From Fonsecaea monophora (Eukaryota > Ascomycota > Eurotiomycetes > Chaetothyriales > Herpotrichiellaceae), in contig NW_019173963.1 of assembly GCF_001642475.1 (NCBI RefSeq), positions 62,001 to 126,000 on the forward strand: a DNA stretch of 64,000 nucleotides, given 5' to 3'. Position numbers and translations under genes: made by a program. Positions 43,226 through 51,988 of this stretch are shown in pieces; positions within the stretch are counted from its first letter, which is position 1, and each line of letters begins with the position of its first letter. Below the pieces are notes generated by a model. It searched no databases, was not told the DNA's origin, and saw only the letters and a program-made list of their open reading frames with translations.

Positions 43226-44340
43226 TCATGGCCTTGTCTTGAGCAACGATTCTTCGCTCGAAGGCTTCTGGTCACTGGTCGCTGCTGGCGAGACATCTTT
43301 CAACTGCGTGCTCGGATGCTTGTCCGCGTCTGTGGGCTTGATCAATTTGCTGAGACTGACCCATAGATCCTGGTAGTTTGCCTAGGAGTAAACAAAAGTT
43401 GGTCTGGTTAGGTCTCCTGAAGAAAAAATACTAACGACAAAGGAAAGTGGACGAGTGAGTGAGTAAAAACAAGAGAAGCCAACTCACCTCCGCCTCGGCC
43501 GTGACCTCTTGTACTTTTTCCACAAGTCGTCCACCCTTTGATCCACGCCGATGTCTCTCCTACCACTCAACATCTCCGCGTCAACCTGCCACAGATCCTC
43601 GTATACTCCTCGCAGGCGATTCCTAAACTGTAATGCCCTGTTTGGTTGGTTTCTTCTCTTGCGAAAGGTCAAAAAGCCCGCAATGACGGTGTTGATGGAC
43701 GGTTATAGCGATTCTTGCCGCCTTTGAATCTTGTCAAATCGTTTATCAGTTTTTCCTGGTGGCATAATAGAGGACGAATACGCAGCAAAGAACGAATCGG
43801 CACTTTGAACGAAGAGCTAGACTTGTCGTCCCGAGCGCGGTGACTGTTGCGCCAATACCGATTTGAGGCCAGAGCAAACCGTGCGAGACGCACATGGCGA
43901 TGTAATAGAAACGGGTTTGATCCCTGTATGCTTTCTCGAGACGGTTTCGGAAGAGGAATTGGTCAGTGTAAGTCGCCTTACGAACCCGACGAATTGTCAG
44001 CATTTTTCCGGTTCAGCTTGAGTCGCTGCTTGAGCGATGATTGCAGAAGTCGTTTGTTCACGTCTGCGTCTTTGATGCAAGGCCTTTGTAAGGTGAAGGA
44101 CAGCATGAGAGGAATCGCATCAGTTTCAGGTTTTATCCCTACCCGTTGACGAAATTCTGTTCGTTTATCCGAAATTCCACTTGACTGGCTCGAGCCAGGA
44201 GCATTACCTGTGCTACCTTCGTGGTCATAGCTAGGATGTGTCGAGGACTCAATCTGAGCTTGGGTGGCCGTTGCGATAGATCTCATATCTTCGACCAAAG
44301 GAGCACGACTGTCCTGGGACATGCTCGCTGGAAAGGACAT
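43226..44340 (-). pseudogene. fungal SLATT-domain two-TM protein, apparently broken
   Basis: The reverse strand encodes a Ser/Thr-rich N-terminus from 44340, then a SLATT-type block: FLFRNRLEKAYRDQTRFYYI (about 43897-43965), TM segment 1 (IAMCVSHGLLWPQIGIGATV), TM segment 2 containing INTVIAGFLTF (about 43655-43700), then RALQFRNRLRGVYEDLWQV. A final exon (43381-43226, NYQDLWVSLSKLIKP) follows an intron at 43382-43487. These parts lie in different frames. Breaks occur near 44006 (removable by a possible intron ending at the TAAG acceptor at about 43976), between about 43800 and 43830, and near 43520-43535. An in-frame TAA sits at 43703-43705 just before TM2, with no usable acceptor after it. 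SLATT domains are predicted membrane effectors. Sequencing error is the main alternative to decay. Confidence 0.6.
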
Positions 44341-44981
44341 GATTATGAATAAATCTCACCAGCAACAAGCTATCTGCTTGAGGCTTTTATAAACATAGCT
44401 TACCTCACCATGGAGGACATGCCTCTTCATCAACCACAGCATCAGTTTCCAAAAGAAGGAAACTATTCAGCAGCAGCTGGCAGTTTTGCCAAAGGGTGCA
44501 GCGCTTTCACGAGAGAGCATTGCATAGACGAAATCTGTATACATTATACGAAGTATATGATCTGGAAGCGCTTGTGAGAGGAGGGTGCTGACACAAGCAA
44601 CAAGGTATGTCTTCCCGCCCGCGGTCAAGGTTGAGCGTTTACAAGCCAGTCCACCCAATCCAAATGGCGTCAAGGTCGGTACCGTCCCAACTTCCTCTGC
44701 GACACAAGTTGATGAACCATCCAGGCGATTTTCCTCATTGACGGATTTGGAGCAAGCCCCTGTTTGAAGGAAGCGGTGCGAGATTCGAACCCTGGGATCA
44801 CGGCAATTCAGCCAAAGGACGCGTAGGACTCCCTGCCACAACCTTGATCATGTGCCTATCTAGAGGGAAGACTGCGACACCATGCATTGGTTCATATACA
44901 TGGTACATTGTGGACGCCTCTCGACTTTGAATCCTCCCGCTGCTCCACGGAAAGATTATTGAAGAAGTGAAGAAGCATTAT
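44341..44981. other. intergenic; possible coding relic on the reverse strand
   Basis: A 124-codon reverse frame (44841-44467) includes GGKTYLVACVSTLLSQALPD and IMYTDFVYAMLSRESAA, which look protein-like but match no family I can name. It has no clear start context or partner exons. A tRNA T-loop-like string near 44790 does not fold into a tRNA. Confidence 0.25.
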
Positions 44982-45392
44982 ATGAACAGGATGACGGCCT
45001 ACGACGCGGTGGAAAAACAAAACTCGCCTTTGTTCCACTGTTTGCAGGCCACCGTCCCCGTGGATCGTTACTCAGAGTTCGAAATGAGCCCTGTGAGTCT
45101 ACTTCGCCAACGCCGCCAAAGCATCCAGTGAGCAGTGAGTCCAGTGTCCGACGACACTTATTGTACATATATTCTGACATACCTGTATGTAGTTACCCTC
45201 AATTGTGTGCTCTAGACGGATTTGCGCGTGGTGCCCAGGAGACTGTTCAAGAAAAAGTATCGACGTTCTGACGGAGAGCCTTACTGCCGATTGTCATACG
45301 AGCTGCAGGTGGAAAATACCGAGTCCGGACTGATGAAGTATTCGCTATTGATCGAGGCCAGAGAGTATTCTGCTGTGGATGCCATTTATTGA
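44982..45392 (+). CDS. hypothetical small protein, two exons
   Basis: Exon 1 (44982-45092) encodes MNRMTAYDAVEKQNSPLF... and exon 2 (45216-45392) encodes TDLRVVPRRLFKKKYRRSDG... ending REYSAVDAIY. The GTGAGT donor and CTCTAG acceptor join in phase 0, giving about 95 residues. The exon 1 frame remains open upstream of the ATG, so more 5' sequence is possible. The composition, with charged and hydrophobic residues alternating, looks coding. I do not recognise the family. It sits in a stretch with a broken gene on one side and an unplaced open frame on the other, so it may itself be a fragment. Confidence 0.35.
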
Positions 45393-46265
45393 GGCGGTTT
45401 CCATGTGCTTTGGTTCTTGCACAGATCAGTACGCTGTCAAGAGGCGCTCATGGCTGGGATCCGACCGACTCTTGCCATCCTCGTCGCTATGTACCTAGCT
45501 TTGTCATCGCTTTCCCATCTGGAGAGTCCAGCTATAAGGATGTTGTGTTTACGACGTTCCACGGCATCGTTCACGGTAAGATGTATGGTGGTCAGTCGGC
45601 AAAAATAGCCACTCTGACGGTGGAGGGATACTTTCTTTGGATATCATCAATGAGTTCACTCTCTGCCTATTTCTTCGACGATATGCTCTGTGTGGTGACC
45701 TGCTTGTACGATGCAGAGACGCTTGACCGTGCGTCGCCGTGCTCCGACCTGATTCTATGGCCGCAGCGGAAAAAGGGATTACACGGACTGACCCCGCATG
45801 CCTTGGCCAGCATTTTACGTGAAGAGGATCGTCATTTGTGTCCGTGGATGGAGCAAAAGTGGTTTAAGCATTACGCACGGACCATGCCAATGTCTGCATG
45901 CAGCAACCATTTGTGGTTAATGGGCCTCTCCACCCCCCACCCTGACCTCTCTGGGGTTGGGTGATAGGTCGATCTCTCAGCTTTGACGTCGCGCAGATCT
46001 GGAGAGAAGCGTCGCAAGGCTTGGTGCTGAACTGATCGGGAGTGTCTGTGCCCACGGCAACCTTTTCTTCTGCATGAGGCCTGGGATCGATAGGCTTTGC
46101 TGTCTCTGAAAGGAAGGAAGAAACGAACAGAGACGTTCGTGGTCGAAGGTATAAGAATGGTGCCATATGCTCACGGCAACCTTGCGAGGCCTGTGCTTCT
46201 TCACCTTCCTTACCAACCCAAGAGTTTGTTTTAGTACTTGAGTCGCACCTCGATTACCTCCCAGT
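45393..46265. other. mostly non-coding; unplaced open frame
   Basis: A forward frame runs to 45964 (about 191 codons from 45389) without an ATG at its start and without a recognised domain. It contains FVIAFPSGESSYKDVVFTTF and a hydrophobic segment. I leave it as an unassigned open frame. The last 300 bp form the promoter of the SDR gene. Confidence 0.3.
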
Positions 46266-47358
46266 ATGTCTCTCTCCGGCAAAACGACACTCATCACTGG
46301 AGGCGGCAAGAATCTCGGAGCATTGATTGCCACGCTCTTCGCCGCCGAAGGATCGAACCTGGCGCTGCACTACAATTCCGCCTCAACACAAAAAGCGGCC
46401 GAAACACTTGCCGCTGACCTCTCGTCCAAGCACAAAGACATCAAGGTCAAGATCTACCAAGGGGACCTTACCACTGCGACAAGCGTGGAGAAGCTATTCA
46501 AGAGTGTTGCGGCAGACTTTGGCCCTCAGCTCGACATTGTGATCAACACGGTGGGCATGGTTCTCAAGAAACCATTGGTTGAGATATCCGAGAAGGAGTA
46601 TGACACTATGTTCGCCATCAATTCCAAAGCGGCCTTTTTCATCACCCAGGAAGCGGCCAAACGGGTCAGCGACGGCGGCAAGATCATCAATACCGTGACG
46701 AGCCTCCTCGCGGCGTACGCTCCGTCTTACACTTCCTACCAGGGGAGCAAGAGTCCAGTCGAGTGGTTCACCAAGGGCTTGAGCAAGGAGCTGATGCCAA
46801 GGGGGGTCAGTGTGAACGCTGTTGCCCCGGGGCCCATGGTACGTATACGGGCATCGTGTGCTGCGAATCCCGCCGACCAAATAGAGGCTAACAAGGCAAT
46901 GAATTAGGATACGCGTAAGTTGCAGTCCCCAGACTTACCGGAGGGTTGAGATCTCATCCGCGCCCAATCAACCAAGAGATAAATCCATGGGAACTCAAAT
47001 GATCTCATTGTACATGCGGAGGTCCGACTAACTTTGGGACAGCATTCTTCTACGGCCAAGAGAGCCCGGAGGCAGTCGCCTTTCACAAGTCAAATGCCAT
47101 TGGCGGCCGGCTCACGGACATCAAAGACATTGCTCCCATATACAAATTCTTGTGCACTGAAGGGGCCTGGATCAATGGTAGGTGGAACATGTTCCCCATC
47201 CCGGGGCTTTGGAGATGGACAGCAAGAAGTGATCGGATCTGTGGACGGAAGCACATATGTCCACTTGAAGCTTGCATGACGTGATGGCAGATGCTGATAT
47301 GGTGTCAATCCAAACAGGCCAGACAATCTTTGCCAATGGAGGATACACGAGTCGTTAA
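46266..47358 (+). CDS. short-chain dehydrogenase/reductase with a 7-nt microexon
   Basis: Four exons, 46266-46838, 46908-46914 (7 nt, GATACGC), 47043-47177 and 47318-47358, give 251 residues in exact frame. The microexon is flanked by a TTAG acceptor and a GTAAGT donor. Joining it gives APGPMDTPFFYGQESPEAV, the normal SDR sequence after the active site; skipping it breaks the frame. The Rossmann motif is ITGGGKNLGALIATLF (9-24), NTVG follows, then Ser, and YQGSK carries the catalytic Tyr and Lys. The last exon supplies the standard NGQTIFANGGYTSR C-terminus. It is an NAD(P)(H)-dependent oxidoreductase of the classical FabG-like type, cytosolic, with unknown substrate. The next gene downstream, on the same strand, is a regulator-like protein. 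Confidence 0.92.
46908..46914 (+). other. 7-nucleotide microexon of the SDR gene
   Basis: GATACGC lies between a 69-bp intron (46839-46907) and a 128-bp intron (46915-47042). The acceptor ends TTAG and the donor is GTAAGT. It contributes Asp-Thr and the first base of a Pro codon, completing the family motif PMDTPFFY. Confidence 0.85.
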
Positions 47359-47781
47359 AACAGCAGAGCGCGGGCTGCGAACAAGTGTGCGGTACGGGTC
47401 AAAAATTCTCTGGCGGAGGGAAGATCCCGCTAAGTGGTCTTCCTTGCTCCCTTGAAGGTGACGGGCTGGACAGTCCTGGTTGGAGCACATCGGAGTACGA
47501 GGTAGTCTGAGTTGAATGAGGGACCAAAAAAAGCAGGGAAAGGCAATAAAGAACAGGAAGGGGATATGCTTGATATGCTTCGTTGATAGAGTTGGCGGAG
47601 GTTGCCGTTTGGAAGCGCTAAGCCATATTCGTACGTACGAGGCCCAAAGCAGTAAGAAGCTAGATCAGCGTGGCCTGTCACTTTCTTCTCCTCCTTCTCA
47701 TCTCACCGGATAACACCTAGGTACCTTTGGGACCATGTCTTCTGCGTCTCGCCTGTTTCTCCTAATCCGGCAAAGGAAAAC
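47359..47781. other. intergenic
   Basis: A spacer between the SDR gene and the regulator-like gene. No coding signal is seen. Confidence 0.5.
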
Positions 47782-48809
47782 ATGGTGCGACCCCTGCTCA
47801 CATTTATCGATGCTGGGCCCTTAGAGGAGGCCCAAGCGCAGCGAATGCGCCGGGAGATCAGGTCGCACGTCGCCCGAGTTGTTGTGTCCCGCCATCAGTC
47901 TTGCCGCTCGACTCAACGGCCACCGCACAAAAAGCGCCGCGGCGAGCCGAATCCTACATGGGATCTTTGTCTCGACTCGCTCGTCGACCCCTCAGCCAGC
48001 CAGAAAGAAGAAAGTGAGGAACAATCAGAAGACAGGGTGCCGTCTCCTCCATCTGTCCCCGCGACAGCGAGCAATGACCGACTACTCCTGGCTGGACCAT
48101 CTGCAGCGAGCATGATTCCGGCTTCAAAGAGTCCAATCTACCATCATCCTCTTGTTTCCGTAGTGCTGGAAAATTGTAGGTTGCAGCTGATCACCTGTCC
48201 TTCCTGCTGCATTCACGGCTTTTGCTTTCTGCCATGATCTGTGTGTGCTGATTAGATCCCCCCCTAGACCTGAAGCATCTGGCCGTGGCCGTGCCCGAGC
48301 TAGACGGAGACAGTCGGTCTGTTCTCCTGCAGACCTCGTGGTTCCCCATGGTTCTCAGCTCGCCGATCATCTTCCAAGTCATCGTCTTGTTCTCGGCGTC
48401 TCATTATGCGGCGAGGCAGCATGACATGACTCTGGCCGAGACGATCCTGTTCCTTAAACAATGCGCCATTTCCGGCATCGCGCAGGCCCTGTCACCGGCC
48501 TCGAAGAAGGGCATGGTCTATCGGGACGAGATCATCGCCGCTGTCGCCAAGATGGCCAGCTACGAAGCCATCTTCGGGGACGAGGGCGCATATCACTGTC
48601 ACATGGACGCCGTGAAACGCATGTTGGAAGAAAGAGGCGGACTGGCCGCTCTGGGCCTGGAAGGGTTCCTGTCTCGGCTCCTGGTTTTTATTGATACCAA
48701 CTCGGCATTCCTCCTCAACGCCCCGTTACATCTCAACGGTTCGTCTCTGCCCAAATTGGCCAATCAATTTATCATGCCGAATCCCAGTCGTTTTGTCGGC
48801 GAGGTATAA
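47782..48809 (+). CDS. fungal transcription-factor-domain-like protein lacking a zinc cluster
   Basis: Two exons, 47782-48175 and 48256-48809, give 315 residues. The N-terminus (FIDAGPLEEAQAQRMRREIRSHVAR) carries a basic helix and a KKRR stretch. It resembles fungal regulators of the Fungal_trans_2/DUF3468 type, whose N-terminus often contains an alanine- or arginine-rich signature instead of a Zn2Cys6 cluster. Exon 2 is hydrophobic and helical (SSPIIFQVIVLFSASHYAARQ; HMDAVKRMLEERGGLAALG), typical of the fungal-specific regulatory domain's first half. At 315 residues it is shorter than most members and appears to stop after the AVKRMLEERGG block. It may be truncated, or act as a regulator without its own DNA binding. 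It is adjacent to the SDR gene on the same strand. Confidence 0.65.
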
Positions 48810-49736
48810 AAGGGTGCCGATCTCGGTGGAAGGAATGTATGTAGGATAGACGGGAGTTTCGGAGTTTCAGGCGAGGGATACCGGTAAAAGTTGCCTAGGT
48901 GGTCATCTTGGTGTTGGCGAGTGCTGGCTCATTGCTCAATAGAGGGGTTGTAGCGCCTATCAGGCCCAGACTGTTAATCGATAAGCCCAAATGGAGCCTA
49001 ATGGGGCCTGATGGAGCCACCAGCCTTTGCCCACTGCATCCGCTTTGTCCACCTCGTCCACCTTCACTACCCCACCTGCGCCCTGGTAAGCTTCTTACAT
49101 TGACACCACCACCAACACCTGGTGACATCCCACCTCCGAGGTTTGTCCCCGCCGAAAATCATCCAATTGTCTGACATCTTGACCTCTCATTGTCACAGCC
49201 AGTTTCATGCTCAATGGTTCCTGTCAGACATGTCTCCCCTCTCCCTCGTTCGACATCCGAATGATCACGCGGACCTGATCGGAACAAGTTCAGGTGACAA
49301 TGGGTACGGGGTATCAGTAACAAACCGTGGGCGAGAACGCGGATACACGAAGGAGAAGGCTGATGGATGATCGACTTTACCGCATGTTCCTTGACTCCCG
49401 CCTTCGATTTCAACTTCCACCCTCACTCCCTCTCTCTCCTCTCATCGTGGTGGCTGGTCCACAAGATCTTGTCATTCAACCGGACACTGACTGGACGGTG
49501 TTGTTTGCTTCAACACTCGACACTGCCTCTCCCAGCTGACGCCAGGCATCCGATGTCATAACCCTCCGGTTCAGGCCAATTCCATTACTGATCCACATCC
49601 GCGAACCCATCCCTGCGTGTGACCAAGAGGAGTTATGAACGACTACACCTGCTCGATTTGCTGACTGCTGTGCCTTCCCTCCGGACTCCTAATAATCTGC
49701 CCAAGCTGTCTACGTCCTGCTCCAGTCGAAGCAACG
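48810..49736. other. intergenic, promoter of the yippee-type gene
   Basis: No exon is seen. The CT-rich 3' part is typical of fungal promoters. A three-copy 10-bp repeat lies at 48991-49020. Confidence 0.5.
48991..49020. repeat. 10-bp direct repeat, 3 imperfect copies
   Basis: Three adjacent 10-mers of ATGGRGCCTR type, differing at one or two positions each. Confidence 0.8.
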
Positions 49737-50606
49737 ATGTCCTTCCTCCGCAAGACCTCCGATCCTCCAGCATTCTTTCCCATCTTCCCTACATATCTTC
49801 TCCCCTCGATCCCGTTTCGCCGCAAGTCACGTCAGTCGAGCACCGACAGCAGCAGTTCCACGGACACAGCTGCGTCCGTCGCCTCAACCGCTTCGAACCC
49901 CTTCACTAGAAGCCCAACCCCGACCCCCATTCCCGTCTCATCCACTTCATCTACTATAGCTCCGCCGGAGGACAAGTTCCTCAATGGCCACAGCTCCCAC
50001 ATTCAATGCGCAAAATGCTCCACTGATCTGTGCCTGACTTCGCAGATCATCAGCAAGGGCTTCATGGGCAGACATGGTCGGGCGTATCTGGTTCAAGGGA
50101 CAACTAGCCACATCCACACCACAGCCCCTTCCTTGCCTAATACGTTTCAGAACAAGAATATCTCGCGAAACCTCGTGACGGGGCAGCACATTGTCAGCGA
50201 TATTAGCTGCGCAATCTGCGACAGCATACTCGGATGGAAATATGTTGAAGCCAGTGAAGAGAGCCAAAAGTACAAGGTTGGCAAGTTTATCCTCGAGACC
50301 AAACGCATTCGCATCAACGTTTCGTGGGAGAATGAGGGGGATGACACCAGTCCCTGCACATACGATGAAGTCCTACCCCTGCCTCCAAGAGACCTGAGAA
50401 AGATGGTCGATGGAGCTGGCGATCCGAGCGATGAGCTCGAATTTGACTCGCAAGACGAGGATGAATGTGAGGACCTCTTTGCTGGAGTATGGAGCCCGCA
50501 ACTTGCTGCTAAAAGGCGGCAGAGGAAACGGGAGCGGTTTGGCAGGCGTCCCGTTGGCAGCTTGATCACCTTTGGAGCTGCGGGCAGCACCGATACTCTT
50601 TCATGA
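49737..50606 (+). CDS. yippee/Mis18-type zinc-binding protein
   Basis: A single exon of 289 residues. A Ser/Thr-rich disordered N-terminus (about 1-85) leads into a yippee fold: IQCAKCSTDLCLTSQIISKGFMGRHGRAYLV (about 89-120), then RNLVTGQHIVSDISCAICDSILGWKYVEASEESQKYKVGKFILE (about 145-188). Two CxxC pairs (C90/C93 and C159/C162) bind one zinc. An acidic tail follows (DELEFDSQDEDECEDLF), then a basic stretch (KRRQRKRERFGRR). Yippee proteins are small eukaryotic zinc proteins linked to nuclear and centrosomal functions; human YPEL5 acts with the CTLH/GID E3 ligase. The role of this longer fungal form is unknown. Confidence 0.88.
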   Translation: MSFLRKTSDPPAFFPIFPTYLLPSIPFRRKSRQSSTDSSSSTDTAASVASTASNPFTRSPTPTPIPVSSTSSTIAPPEDKFLNGHSSHIQCAKCSTDLCLTSQIISKGFMGRHGRAYLVQGTTSHIHTTAPSLPNTFQNKNISRNLVTGQHIVSDISCAICDSILGWKYVEASEESQKYKVGKFILETKRIRINVSWENEGDDTSPCTYDEVLPLPPRDLRKMVDGAGDPSDELEFDSQDEDECEDLFAGVWSPQLAAKRRQRKRERFGRRPVGSLITFGAAGSTDTLS

Positions 50607-51466
50607 CCTCTACGACATTACGCATCCTATGCCTACCCCAAGTCCGAGCACGACTTCTAATGCTTACCCAAAGGCCGACCCTGCTTGAGACGGTTTAGTC
50701 GCTTCTACGGAAACGGCACGATGTGCCTGAGGCCGATCCGGAACGATCATCAGCCGCCAACTTCTGGCATAGTCTGGATTCCTACTATCCAGCACTCACA
50801 GCCTGTGCATGCCATTTACGCAGACCGCCTGTCCAAAGCTGCTTAGGATGCCGCCAAAGACCTTTGCTACCGCTTTCTCGGGCTGGCATTTGTGACTCTT
50901 TGATTTCAAGTACCAGAATACCCCCTCATCGCAATAATGCCCTGTTTGATTTCAACACATTCATGATACCCACCACAGAAGGTCAGTTTATACCAGGGCG
51001 TTTCGGAAGAATGAAACAGCATTTGTCCAAGTTACAGCTCGTTACTCACGAGCACCGGTGGCGAGTTTCTGTTTTACTCTTTGTTTTGTAATGCCGGAAG
51101 CGAAGCTGGAGATCCGTTGCAGAGGATACCTCGGGGAGGACGGACGTCTCAATGCATAATGGCGACGATGGGGCTGATGATGATCATCATCATCAAGAAC
51201 CCGACAGGATGAGATGGCTTGAGACACATCTCTTGGGATATCTAGTAATAGTATAGTATAGCCGATCCACTCGACAACTACTTAATCAATTGATTAATCA
51301 CCTCCATACCTACCTAGCTCGCTGGGCGTCTACCAAATCACCCATATGTCTCTATACAATATTTTACATTATGTGTCTATCTGTCTACACAGAGACTAGA
51401 CTACTGTCGTGTGGCCTCGTGAGTCGTGAGGGGTGGGGAGGCCGCCTCCTGACCAGATACGAAGCG

Positions 51467-51600
51467 ATGTGATGTGATATACATAGAAAATGTGATATGT
51501 GGTGCTTGGTGTGTGGTATGTGATATGTGATACGAGATATGAAATGTATATGTAGAACCCCGATGCATGGTATGAATTCAATGGTATATGGTATATTGTG
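51467..51600. repeat. degenerate ATGTGATAT / GGTATATG repeats
   Basis: Variants of ATGTGATATG recur several times, grading into ATGGTATATGGTATA. It looks like slippage-derived simple sequence. Confidence 0.6.
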
Positions 51601-51744
51601 TAGCCAAGCATGCGTCGACAGTCGCATTGGAAGCCTATATATGATAGCTAGATATGTAGCTTCGTAGACATCGGTCCGAATCTCTTTCAGGATTGTCCAA
51701 CTTCAACTCTGCGAATGGTGTGCAGAGTCCTGGGTAGTCTTTGC

Positions 51745-51764
51745 CACACACACACACACACACA
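51745..51764. repeat. (CA)10 microsatellite
   Basis: Ten uninterrupted CA dinucleotides in the intergenic region. Confidence 0.95.
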
Positions 51765-51988
51765 TATTGTAAAAACCTGTCGAGCTTTGGGGTTAGAGGC
51801 GGTTGTCAGCTCTCGACTCGCGATCCTTCATCTGTAAAACACGGTACTGGCGATCGTGACAGTACTACCCTTTGTAGGAGAATGGATTTATGTTATGCAC
51901 CTCCAATGAAAAAACGGTAAAAATTTGCTTCCTTCCAACCCAGACGGCTCTCCATTAGCCTCACCAACTGGAACCACCGTGTTCCCTC

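Larger units (their letters stand above)
50607..51988. other. long intergenic region with simple repeats
   Basis: 1.4 kb without recognised coding sequence. Low-complexity TGTGATAT-like repeats occupy about 51467-51600 and a CA dinucleotide run lies at 51745-51764. Short frames on both strands are repeat-driven. The right end is the 3' side of the reverse-strand zinc-finger gene. Confidence 0.5.

Noticed and set aside
43912..43973. Intron with good GTAAGG donor and ACAG acceptor in the SLATT gene
   Set aside because: It would remove the most conserved segment of the domain (FLFRNRLEKAYR), so it is unlikely to be the real splice even though it restores frame.
44760..44850. tRNA-like T-loop (GGTTCGAATC on the reverse strand)
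   Set aside because: The flanking bases do not make a five-pair T-stem and no matching acceptor or anticodon arm was found.
50723..51091. 122-codon forward frame downstream of the yippee-type gene
   Set aside because: No recognisable domain, unlikely composition and no exon partner.
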